Source: Turbatrix aceti (Eukaryota > Nematoda > Chromadorea > Rhabditida > Panagrolaimidae). Taken from it: DNA of 64,000 bases. The stretch spans positions 3,844,816-3,908,815 of the forward strand of contig OZ017769.1 of NCBI GenBank assembly GCA_963969345.1, in the 5' to 3' direction. Below are positions 1 to 9,084 of this stretch, in pieces. Each line of letters begins with the position of its first letter. Position 1 is the first letter of the stretch. A program made the position numbers and the translations under genes. The notes below the pieces were generated by a model. The model was not told the DNA's origin, searched no databases, and worked only from the letters and a program-made list of their open reading frames with translations.

Positions 1-292
1 CAATAAATAAACAAATTCGAGAAAACAAAATTTTTTTGACAATAAAAATTTCAGAAAAATAAATAAATGAAAAAAATACGTTCAAAAGCAACAAAAAACC
101 TATAAAAAACTAATCCCAGTACAAAAACCGGAATAAATCATAGACATGTAAAAAAAGCAATGACAGAATTTTTAATTACTTGTCGGACCGCCACCTCGTG
201 TTCGTTCTTTTGTTCCGTCGACAGACGACAACAGACAGACAATCGATGGATGGCGCGACCAAAAAAACCCAACCCGACCAACCTGAATAACG

Positions 293-537
293 ATGATCGA
301 CGCTCCGAGCACGAGTGCTACCAGCTTTGAGCCCTTTGCAAACAGGAATCCGGTGAGTCTGCAAGTCCAGAGTCAAAAAATAGCATCCAAGAGCCCGTGT
401 AAGCAAACTCACAGTCCCGAAGAAGCACCGATACCGATCTGGACGGGAACAGGCTTCTGGCGAATGTTGCGGAGAAATTTGAAAAAATCATCGAGCCACC
501 TGCTCACTCCGCCGTCCTGGCCACCGTTGGGACGTGA
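293..537 (+). CDS. possible two-exon gene for a 60-aa protein of unknown function
   Basis: An ATG at 293 opens a 20-codon exon ending at a GTGAGT donor at 353. An acceptor (ACTCACAG) ends at 414, and the second exon (415-537) continues in phase 0 to TGA. The spliced product is 60 aa, Ser/Thr-rich at first, then a charged helical-looking stretch containing LLANVAEKFEKIIEPP. The 62-nt intron matches the size seen in the firm genes of this window. No family is recognised. Without splicing the frame runs on to about 586 with a less protein-like sequence. The call rests only on splice signals, phase and composition, so it may be wrong. Confidence 0.35.
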
Positions 538-1113
538 CATATCCACCATTTTCTGCCGGAAAATTCGTCTGACTCACCGACTTTGATCGACTGGCTGAAA
601 TTCACTCGTGAGCGGGAGGACATAAAACTGGATAAACGATGACATAAGAAATGAATGAACGAGCACGCGACAAACAAAAGCAAAAGATCCTCATCACACG
701 CCGGGCTGGTTCGGAGGTTTTTCTTCTTGCGGTTGGCGAAAAACCTGACTTCGAAAGAAACCCGAGCCAACAAACATCCGCTGCTTTGCGCGCTCGGTCG
801 CCGGGGATTCGCAGATTGCGCGCAACTTTTTTATAAAAATCCGATTTTTTTTGGTTTTTTCATTGTTTTTGAAATTTCATAGTACAAATGTTTTTATATT
901 ATGTGTTTATATTTTTTTATATTGTTCATCAAAAATTACGAAAAGAAATCGTTAAAGGTGGCAAAAATGCGATTTCAGGCGATACAGACTAAAAAAAAGA
1001 GCGATATCGTCAAAAAAAAAAGAAAATTAGAAAACCCTGATTTTTCCCAACCCGATTTTTTACAATATGTATTTACTGTACACAACATTTATTCCGTATA
1101 ACGCCATTTCAAT
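538..1113. other. no gene seen, AT-rich intergenic
   Basis: Moderately GC up to about 830, then A/T homopolymers. Short open frames here have no splice logic or recognisable protein. It ends at the stop codon of the minus-strand lipase. Confidence 0.5.
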
Positions 1114-2388
1114 TCAATATGAAAATTCAGTTTCCTTGGTTGAAGTCAAAAATTTTCTTCTGGGTTTTGTTCTGTTGGATCTCGTCGGTTTGCAGCCCTC
1201 TCCGCCGTAGAGACTGACATCCTTGTCGAGATAAGTGAGATGATCGAGGATCTCGTAATGGACGTAGTACCCATTGCTGCAGGAGTCGTCCTCATTGGCC
1301 GGGGTGCCAGAGCAGACACGGTAGATCGACGTCGACGAATCCATATCCTCGGGGTACCAAATCTCGGTTCCGTGATGCCAGGGACCGTGGTTGTAGAGCG
1401 GCGAGCAGTGATGGCTTACGATCGTTTCATAGCAGTACGGTAGGTGGGCTACGATGTCGTAACGGTGGATCTGGAATTATTTCGTGGTAAGAATCGACAA
1501 AAACCGAAGTGGAAAATTTTTAGGTCCTTTTTGTGTTTTTTACGATACACCGAAAAAATTGTCTGTAAGAAATACTTTTTTTACAATTTTTTTGTAAGAA
1601 ATGCTTCAAAAATGTAAAACTGTGTTACAAAAATGAAAAAAAATTTCTAACAAAAAAATGTAAAAAAAAATTCCTTACATGGAATTTTTTTCAATGTTCC
1701 CGTTTTTTTCGTTGTTTACGATACAATTACTGTAACTTACCAATCTCCACGAATTAGGCACGAGTTTATCATGCGCTCCAGCGTAGTCCATATTCCCGAC
1801 TCTCGGCTGCCCGAACGTAACCAAAAAAACTTGATCAGCAGGAACAGAATTGTTGAAAACGAACTGCGTCGACGCGAGCGAAGCAATAGCGCCTCCGAGC
1901 GAATGCCCAGTAAATAGCAATTTACACTTCGGACACATTTTCCTGAGACTGATGAGATCCTTCCAGAATCCAACCTTCCAGAGACTCTTGAGCGCCTCAA
2001 AAAAGTATCTCTGCACAGATCCGCCCGCCGGAAAAGTTTTTTTGGGCGCGGACATTGTCTCGACGAGTTCCGTGATCAGTTGAAGCTTAGTCTTCGTCCC
2101 GCGTACCGACATGACAATCCAGGAATCGCTGACGGCGATGAACGCCCAGCATTCGTCGTGAACGGCATCGCAGGGCGTCTGAACGCGCCGGATGAGTGTC
2201 GCGTTGTGTTTCGCGAGACAGGGCTCCGGATCGAGGGCATAAGCCGCAGCCGCGAAGTCAAAAGCAAATTCTGCGAACACGGGATCGTAGTCCGTCGTCC
2301 AGTTGCCCAGGGCGACGGTCGAAGTCGCCGATAGGACGAGGAGGAAAAAGAGTCGGTGGAGCATGCGCGCGGTCGTCGCCAAAGTCAT
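1114..2388 (-). CDS. secreted class 3 (fungal-type) triacylglycerol lipase
   Basis: Two exons: 2388-1741 and 1470-1114, with a GTAAGT donor, a TTCCAG acceptor, phase 0 and a 270-nt intron; 333 aa. A hydrophobic signal peptide covers about residues 9-28. The nucleophile elbow GHSLGG has Ser at about 163. The splice junction joins WRL to IHRYDIVAHLP, the usual region of the catalytic Asp (about 221). The catalytic His lies in HHGTEIWYP (about 249). VTFGQPRVGN is the family signature before the Asp loop. All three triad residues are present, so the enzyme is probably active, hydrolysing ester bonds of acylglycerols outside the cell or in a vesicle. An ATG at 2433 would extend the N terminus, but 2388 or 2364 puts the signal peptide at the start. 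Paired cysteines suggest disulfides, as in secreted nematode lipases. Confidence 0.9.
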
Positions 2389-2559
2389 CGATTGCCACCT
2401 GACGTCGCCCGGGCTCGGCCAACGAGTGAGCAATAAGTTGCTTTTTGGCCGGACAACCTAACAACAACCCATCCAACAGCGGCATGTCAGCTTGCTTGCT
2501 TGCTTGCTCGATCGCGATCTGCGTGCGCCGGCACCCTGGCACCGGGGGTCAGGGGATGT

Positions 2560-2567
2560 TGACGTCA
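2560..2567. promoter_or_regulatory. TGACGTCA (CRE/ATF-type) site upstream of the lipase
   Basis: The perfect palindrome TGACGTCA sits in a longer palindrome GTTGACGTCAAC, about 170 bp upstream of the lipase ATG. This is the consensus for bZIP factors of the CREB/ATF group. The same octamer precedes two members of the four-helix family. Function is inferred from sequence only. Confidence 0.35.
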
Positions 2568-2729
2568 ACTTGTGTGATGGATGGATGAACAGGCGTTTTT
2601 TGTTAGTTCGCAAACCAACATTGAACAATTTATTTTTAAATATCAGTCAGGAAAATTTTTGTTCATCTGAATGAAAAACTTTAAACTTTAAAGTTTAAAA
2701 ACTGAGGTAATCCAGATTTTTTGGGGAAA

Positions 2730-2935
2730 ACAACGATTTTCTTTACATTTTTTTTTATTTTTATTTTTTATTTTTTATTTTTTATTTTTATTTTTATTTT
2801 TTTACATTTTTTTTATTTTTATTTTTATTTTTTTACAATTTTTTTATTTTTATTTTTATTTTTTTACAATTTTTTTTATTTTTATTTTTCAAAACAACGA
2901 TTTTTTTACAATTTATTTTATTTTTTATTAATACT
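2730..2935. repeat. TTTTTATTTTTA low-complexity tract
   Basis: About 200 bp of T runs separated by single or double A, with a loose period near 6 and interrupted by ACAATTT units. There is no coding potential. The whole stretch between the lipase promoter and 3815 holds no other feature I can support. Confidence 0.7.
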
Positions 2936-3815
2936 GAAAAAACTTGCATTTTAATGTAAGAAAATATTTTTAAATGTATAGACATTTTTTGTTTGCAAAC
3001 ACAAACACGAATATTTAAACAATTTTGTTATCAACAATCTATTTTTTTTGATTCCAGGATTTTTGCCATTTTGATTTTCAAAGTCTCTTTTTTTTTATTT
3101 TTATTCATCCATTTTTGCATAGTTTTTTTGGTAAAAAATTGGGTTCAAAAAAAATTGAATTTGAACGTCAAGGATGTTGACATCATTTTCTGAATACCGG
3201 AATAATCTTATTAGCAAAACCTTATCACTTCAAATGACGCGATCAAAAAAATTCCAAACGCCTACACTACTCATCGCCAGGTCAGTCAACGCCCGAAGAG
3301 GGGTGCAGGCATATGTATGTACCACTCCAATGTAGTCATCACGTCTGCAGCTCTTATCACCAAAAAAAAGATCTTGATCTATAAAAAACAAATTTTCCAC
3401 GTTGCAACCGTGTTGAATAAAAAAAAACTTAAAATTGACATAGTTCCGTAAACTGTGAAATAAGAGCCTTATGGTATATATTTTTTGTTTCTCAAATTTC
3501 GCAGTTCCACATTTTTTATATACTTTTGTTTATTTTTTTTGTTCTAACTAAGCAGCTTTATCATTTTTGTTTCTGTCATCGTTTCCAAGTTTTCGAACTC
3601 ACACCTGTGATTCACCTTCTTTTTTTCCATATTTGGTGTTGATTGTCAAATATTTAAAAAAAACGCAACGATCGACGTTGCATGCACTCCCGTTGAAGCG
3701 GAGACGGTGCGGTGTTTTGTCTTCTTCATTTCCTGTGATAAGCAGCCAGCCGTGTCATGTGTTTATACAAAAGAGACGCACGAGCCGGGCTCTTGGCCGC
3801 ATTGTCAGTGTCAGC

Positions 3816-4361
3816 ATGACAGTTATTAGGAATGTTGACGACGATCGGGCCGTCACCCGTGCCAAGGTGGCGGCCATCGCGCAGATTATCCTGAGCGGCG
3901 CTGCCTTTGCCGTGGCTATCTGGACGGTCAGCTTTCTCTACCTCCTCTACCCCATCATCCTCTGGCCAGCACTTGGGGTTTTTCTGTACAAACTCAGCGA
4001 ACGCAAGACAGGCTGCCACACCGTGCTCAACTTTGTTGCCCAGGTAGGCGCACGCGCGCCTTTGTTGACTTGGATGTCAGCTGATCATTTTTTTTCTCTT
4101 CAGGGCATCGGCATGGGCCTTATGGTTCTTTTTATCGGGTACGAAGCCCTCTACCTCGTGCTCATCGGAAATGGCAATCCGGTCATGTCCGGTGTAGCAG
4201 TGGACGCAGTTACGGTCGCAAATATACTGTCAATCGTCGCGATTTGCCTGTTTGTGAGTCTCTTTGTCATCCACATCGTCGCCATCTACGCTTACAACAA
4301 GTACAGCCAGGTCGCCAATCGACAGACAAGAATATCACCTGCAGCTTGGAGTATAACGTAG
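3816..4361 (+). CDS. four-helix membrane protein, family member A
   Basis: Exons 3816-4043 and 4104-4361 give 161 aa. The intron is 60 nt, in phase 0 directly after the codon for Gln in NFVAQ, and divisible by three, so the unspliced frame also stays open. Four hydrophobic segments lie at roughly 15-40, 42-62, 77-99 and 115-140. A conserved loop ERKTGCHTVLN sits just before the splice site. There is no signal peptide and the tail is short. It is the first of at least eight paralogues in the window, all on the plus strand and all with the intron at the same Gln codon. I do not recognise a named family; a small tetraspan scaffold in a membrane is all the sequence supports. The closest relative here is the copy at 21178. 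Confidence 0.8.
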   Translation: MTVIRNVDDDRAVTRAKVAAIAQIILSGAAFAVAIWTVSFLYLLYPIILWPALGVFLYKLSERKTGCHTVLNFVAQVGARAPLLTWMSADHFFSLQGIGMGLMVLFIGYEALYLVLIGNGNPVMSGVAVDAVTVANILSIVAICLFVSLFVIHIVAIYAYNKYSQVANRQTRISPAAWSIT

Positions 4362-4487
4362 ACCAGGTGATGCAGGTGGGAGAAATATTGATTTTACGGG
4401 CGGTAATCGTTCTTCTTCAATAATTGTTTGTTTATTTATTTTCAAGCGCGCTTGTGCTTGTTTGTACAAAATAAAGTTATTATCATG

Positions 4488-4725
4488 CGAAATTTTCGTG
4501 GCAAGACCAAATGCGAAATTTTTCGTGGCAAAACCAATTGTCATTTTTTCGTGGCAAGACCAAGTACATATAAAGTTTTCGGGGTAGGACCAAGTGTCAA
4601 ATTTTCGTATCGAGACCAAGTAAACGTTTTTCGTGACGGGACAAACAATTGTGATTTTTCGTGTCAAGACCAAGGTTAGAATTTTTCGCCGCAGGACCAA
4701 GTGTGGATTTTCCGTGACAAAATAC
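4488..4725. repeat. degenerate minisatellite, about 30-bp unit
   Basis: About eight imperfect copies of a unit close to TTTTCGTGGCAAGACCAAG plus a variable 8-12 bp (for example TTTTCGTGTCAAGACCAAGG, TTTTCGCCGCAGGACCAAGT). It lies just 3' of family member A. The unit drifts strongly from copy to copy, which argues for an old tandem array. Confidence 0.75.
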
Positions 4726-4856
4726 CTTTTTTCAACTAAAAAAAAATTCTTGATAACTCACATTTAAAAAAATTAAAAAAAAAGCATTCTAAGAATTTTT
4801 TGTTATGAAAAGAAATCAGGGGCTTCTTGTCCATAACATATAAATTTTCTCTGGCC

Positions 4857-5440
4857 ATGGAAAACATTCACTCGCCCACAATGAAACCCTGGAACAACGA
4901 TTCAAACGAACCAGCTGTTATCGTCGCCGTCGCCGGCTACGTCGCTCTTTCACAAGTTGTGTTTACGATCATGGGCATGCTGCTGCTCAACACGACGCTG
5001 GGCAACCTGGTCTACTTCTACGGCATGGTAGTCATTCCCGCGCTGAGCTTTTTTCTTCTGCGGGTTTCCGAAGGCCGCCAGGGTCTCTATATTGTTTTAA
5101 ACTTTATCGGACAAGTAATATTTTTAAATTTTTAAAATTCTTATTTAATTAGACAAAAAATACCGTAAAAATTCAGGTTATAGGACTGATACTGCTTTTT
5201 GCGTATCTTGCCGTGGAAATTGTCAAGTTGTTAAAAATCAAGCACTCTGATGGCAACAACTGGCCTGTCCAAGACAATCGAACGGCGAGCGAAGCGTTCG
5301 TCGCCATTGAGCTTGGCATCATCAGTTTTCTCATCTTCTTCCAAATTTTCAGCAACTGCATCTACGTTCAGCATTGTCGGAAAATTTATGGAGAAGGCTG
5401 CAACATAGCATGTGTGCTCTCACTATCAGACTGCTTTTGA
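4857..5440 (+). CDS. four-helix membrane protein, family member B
   Basis: Exons 4857-5114 and 5177-5440, phase-0 intron of 62 nt after NFIGQ; 173 aa. The start MENIHSP follows a short leader; ATG 4857 is the first ATG in this frame. Helix 1 (about 20-45), helix 2 (about 48-65), then RVSEGRQGLY before the splice, helix 3 starting VIGLILLFAY, a loop with NNWPVQDN, and helix 4 ending FSNCIYVQHCRK. The WPV loop and the SEGRQG loop group B with C. It is tandem with A, C and D on the same strand, each separated by 0.5-0.6 kb. Function unknown. Confidence 0.8.
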
Positions 5441-5906
5441 GCGTTCTGATTGGAATAAATTGTACGAACAAAGTGTCAAAGATGTTGTCTTTTTTTTTAT
5501 TTGTTATATTTTTATGAATCACGGCTTTTTCGCCGTGGCTATCGTTGTACAACATGCTAACTTGGGCACAGTGTTTTTTATTTGATTTGTTTTTGAGCTG
5601 CAAATCAAATTGAAGCTACTATTTTTTTTTATCAAAAATGTGAAAATAAGTGAAATTTTTAATAAATTGCACTTTTTTTTCAAAATGTGAAAATAAGTTG
5701 AAAATAATGTTGAAAATAATATCCAGATCCGTTAAAAAAAACCAGAATCAGAAAAAATGACAATACAATTTTTTTGTTTACCGTATGTTTTTTGATTGTA
5801 CATAAAAATAAATTTAAAAAATTTAAAAAAAAAACATTCGAGATGACAATTGTTTTTTACCAGTTTGAATTTTTTCATTGTTTTCTTCTATTGTCCTATT
5901 TTTTTA
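5441..5906. other. spacer between family members B and C
   Basis: AT-rich with poly-T runs and a repeated GTGAAAATAAGT motif around 5638-5720. No gene seen. Confidence 0.5.
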
Positions 5907-5914
5907 TATAAAAG
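5907..5914 (+). promoter_or_regulatory. TATA box of family member C
   Basis: TATAAAAG lies about 80 bp before the ATG at 5990, and the interval is pyrimidine-rich (TTTCTTCTCTCTC). Similar TATA-like octamers precede member G and the TPM-domain gene. Confidence 0.45.
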
Positions 5915-5989
5915 AGTAAGGGGTTTCTTCTCTCTCTAAGAAATATTTATAAATCACATTCATTCTTCGAAATCATTCCATTGCTCACA

Positions 5990-6507
5990 ATGGAATCCAA
6001 AGACGACGATTCGAGCCAATCGGACATCATCCATGCCGCCGGCCACGTCGCTCTTTTTCAGGTCTGGTTTACGATCTGCGGTATTCTGTTTCTCAGCGCA
6101 ATGCTGTCCAACGTGGTGTACTTCTACCTTATTGTAGTCATTCCCCCGCTGGCCTCCTTCCTCCTACGGGTCTCCGAAGGTCGACAGGGCAGCTACACGA
6201 CCTACAACTTCATCGGACAAGTAAATAATATCTAAATAATTATTTTCGGGTAAAAAATGTTGATATCTTAAAAATTCAGGCAATAGGACTGATGCTCCTT
6301 ATCGTATGCTTTGCCGGGGTAATCGTCCAAATGTCAAACATTGACAAAATTGATGGCAGCGAATGGCCGGTTCCAGACGCACAATTTAAAAGTGTGGTAT
6401 TATACTACTTTGAGCTCGGCGTTGTTAGCTTTCTTATTTTCACGCATGTTGCCTGCAACTATGTCTACTTGAAGCACCAAAAGGCTCTATATGGAAGTTT
6501 CTACTGA
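5990..6507 (+). CDS. four-helix membrane protein, family member C
   Basis: Exons 5990-6220 and 6280-6507, phase-0 intron of 59 nt after NFIGQ; 152 aa. The N terminus is acidic (MESKDDDSSQSD), then four helices with RVSEGRQGSY before the splice and SEWPVPDA between helices 3 and 4. The C terminus is short (KHQKALYGSFY). It is closest to member B, which shares the HVALFQVWFT/YVALSQVVFT opening of helix 1 and the PLASFLLRVSEGRQG region, so B and C look like a direct tandem duplication. No catalytic motif is visible. Confidence 0.8.
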
Positions 6508-6599
6508 TGTTGAGCTGTTAACAGCTGAATTCTATAAACTGTGGAAAATAAATCGATTGAACCAAAGGAGCATTTTTGCCTTTGAAAGATCACATATAA

Positions 6600-6900
6600 T
6601 CCAGATCAGATATGGCAATTCAGATCAGATCACAGATAATCCAGATCAGATCACTAGAAAATTAAATATTTACAACATCATATTGCTGATTTTTTGAAGA
6701 ATACGATGGTTTTCAACAAAAACAATTTATTTTTTCACTTTTTGCGTCGAAACCAGTGTTCTCGGGAACATGAACCCTGAATTCTGAGATTTTGGGTTGG
6801 ATCGAGTCAGATCAGATCAGATCAGATCGCAGACAATTCAGATCAGCTCACTGGTATATCAGATCAGATTGCAGATAATCCAGATCAGATCATCTCTGAT
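6600..6900. repeat. GATCA-based simple repeat
   Basis: Two clusters (about 6600-6655 and 6800-6900) of CAGATCAGATC units, some as runs of GATCA, some spaced by ACAGATAATC. The motif looks like slippage-derived DNA. It lies directly before a decayed exon of the four-helix family. Confidence 0.7.
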
Positions 6901-6903
6901 CTC

Positions 6904-6990
6904 TGCAACAATGAGGAAGCAGATGACATCAAACTCGGCGGAATCTGCTTCCTCGTTGCCTTCCAAATTGTCTGCAACAACGCGTCTGCA
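6904..6990 (+). pseudogene. remnant of a four-helix family second exon
   Basis: This stretch encodes EADDIKLGGICFLVAFQIVC, which matches the fourth helix of members B and C (EAFVAIELGIISFLIFFQIF in B; ELGVVSFLIFTHVAC in C). No matching first exon or third helix is found around it. It is embedded between the GATCA repeat and member D, and its frame runs on into the leader of member D. I read it as a relic of another tandem copy. Confidence 0.5.
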
Positions 6991-7146
6991 GTGAGTGAAC
7001 TGCGTGGAATGCACTGTTCAAAAAAAATGTCGAAGAATGAGAATTTTTTACCCTTTGATTCCCCTTCCTCATATTTTTATGAATCACGCCTTTTGGCGGT
7101 TGCTTGCCTCTTTTCAGCGCTGAAAAATCAATTGATTCCGGAAAAG

Positions 7147-7653
7147 ATGCCCGAGCACGGCGACGAAATCATCTCCCAAGCCCAGAAAGCCGCGATCTCT
7201 CACCTAGCTGTCACAATTGTGGTATGCACTTTCTCGACTGCGACGCTTACCTTTGTCATTTTTTTGTACGCTGCGGTCGTCGCTCCCGCACTCATCGTCT
7301 TTGCCCTCAAGGCTTCTTCTCGAAAAACTACTTTTCACATCACTCTCAACATCATTGCCCAGGTTAGTGTTTTTTGGTCTCTATAAACAACGCGAACGGC
7401 ATCTTTTCAGATCATGGGACTCGCGTTGCTCTCTTTGTACACCACGGTTTACATTTTCATTGTCACAAAAGTTAACACCAAAATCTTTGCTCCGAATGAA
7501 GAAGACTGGAAAAGGTTGATGCAATCGATGTCCATGTACCCGCGTTTCAATTTAGGCATAACAGTAACTCAAGCAATGGTTCACGTTGTTTGTAATGTCT
7601 TTTACCTTCGGCACAACATTTTTATTAAAAATGATAAATTTGGAGATCAATAA
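7147..7653 (+). CDS. four-helix membrane protein, family member D
   Basis: Exons 7147-7362 and 7411-7653, phase-0 intron of 48 nt after NIIAQ; 152 aa. ATG 7147 (MPEHGDEIISQAQ) gives an N terminus like the siblings, although the frame is open further upstream. Four helices are visible; the loop before the splice is SSRKTTFHITLN, matching the GCHTVLN type of member A. The stretch between helices 3 and 4 has EEDWKRL, where B and C have WPV. It is the last member of the first cluster. Function unknown. Confidence 0.75.
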
Positions 7654-8194
7654 ATTGCGCATTCAAACAAAAAAAACAACAATTTTTCGGTGGCAGAAAC
7701 AAATATAAACGTTTGATTGTTTAAAAACAATTTTGATGATCTTTGGTATGATTATCTTCAAACCGAGTATTTGGGCCACTCGGCTCGGTACGGATTTTTC
7801 AAACCGAACATCCGAAAGTTTTGAAACTTTTTGATACCCAATAAATTTTATCTGCACAATGTGAATGTCATGTCTCAAGTTATCCAAAAGACGACATATT
7901 CAATGCCGAAAAATGAAACGTAAAATAACGATATATCATTTTGCGATATCGCGATACTGTCATTTGTACGCCACAATGTTATTTTTCGTAAAATCCAGTT
8001 GAACGAGCTTTTGTGAGACTTCGATGCTCCCGACACGAATTCCGAACAACTCAAATTTATATGCAACGTAGCTCACAGCCTCACAATCGCTGCTGTTGCT
8101 TTCCTCGAGACTCTTCTTCTCGATTGTCTTCGTCTTCTAACGCGTCTCTGGTATTTCTGATCTGTCGCTGCTTCGGCGTAAGCTTCTGGCAGCC
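7654..8194. other. intergenic region before the SDF2 gene
   Basis: AT-rich, with an inverted-looking stretch AACGATATATCATTTTGCGATATCGCGATA near 7926. The last 100 bp becomes GC-richer and probably contains the promoter and 5' UTR of the next gene. No TATA box is obvious. Confidence 0.4.
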
Positions 8195-9084
8195 ATGAAC
8201 CCATCGTCGTCAGTCGTCTTGCTGGCGGCTGTCTTGGCAACGAGCGTCTTTGCGGACGACGATGCGATTACGTGTGGAAGTGCGCTGAAGATTGTCAATG
8301 CCGGTGGAAACGTACGACTTCACTCCCATGAAGTCAAATACGGTTCGGGTAGCGGCCAGCAATCTGTCACCGGTATGCCAAACTCGGATGACGTCAACTC
8401 GCATTGGCAGATTCTTGGAGGTTGGTTTTTTTGGGAATTTGAACAAAATATCGTAAATGCGTTTATTTACGTTTTTATTATTAAAAATTGCAAAAGTACT
8501 TTTTTTATTGAAAAACTGCAAAAAAACTTTCATAAAACTAAAAATTGCAAAAAACTTTTTTTTCTTTTTTTTTTTAAATTTGTTTCAGCGAACAAGGAAA
8601 CGTGCTCCCGCGGAACTCCCGTCAAGTGCGGATCGACGATCAGGTTACTTCACCTGACGACCAAGTGCCTGCTTCACAGCCATGATTTTCCGGGTCCGCT
8701 TACCAAGGGTAATCAGGTTAGTTTTCGATTTCAGTCAATTGAGCGATTCTCGAGCGGAAAAAAATGATTCCTAATAATATTTATTTTTTTTGATGAATAC
8801 GATATTTTTTCTTCCAGGAAGTTTCGTGTTTCGGCAAAGACGGCGAAGGCGACACCGGTGATAACTGGAAGGTGATCTGTGGCAACGACTACTGGGCGAC
8901 CGACGACGAAGTCAAGCTGAAGCACGTCGATACCGGAAAGTACCTCGCGCTCTCCGGTCAGCAGTTTGGTCGACCCATCCACGGTCAGGCCGAGGTCATC
9001 GGTACGTCGAGTCCCTCCAACGCGGCTCTCTGGAAGGCCGCTGAAGGCGTCTACATGCAGGTCAAGCAGCCCACCGAGCTTTGA
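8195..9084 (+). CDS. SDF2-type MIR-domain protein of the endoplasmic reticulum
   Basis: Three exons, 8195-8420, 8589-8716 and 8818-9084, phases 1 and 0; 206 aa. A signal peptide covers residues 1-20 (cleavage after SVFA). Three MIR repeats follow, with hallmark segments NVRLHSHEVKYGSGSGQQSV, WKVICGNDYW and GQQFGRPIHGQAEV, which match stromal cell-derived factor 2 and SDF2L1 almost residue by residue; the length also agrees. In animals SDF2 proteins bind ER chaperones (DNAJB11, BiP) and help keep misfolded clients soluble. The C terminus is PTEL, a weak KDEL-like tetrapeptide; whether it retains the protein in the ER is uncertain. The neighbours are unrelated. Confidence 0.93.

Noticed and set aside
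4488..4725. CRISPR-like alternation of repeats and spacers
   Set aside because: The host is eukaryotic, the units drift heavily and the variable parts are only 8-12 bp; it is a minisatellite.
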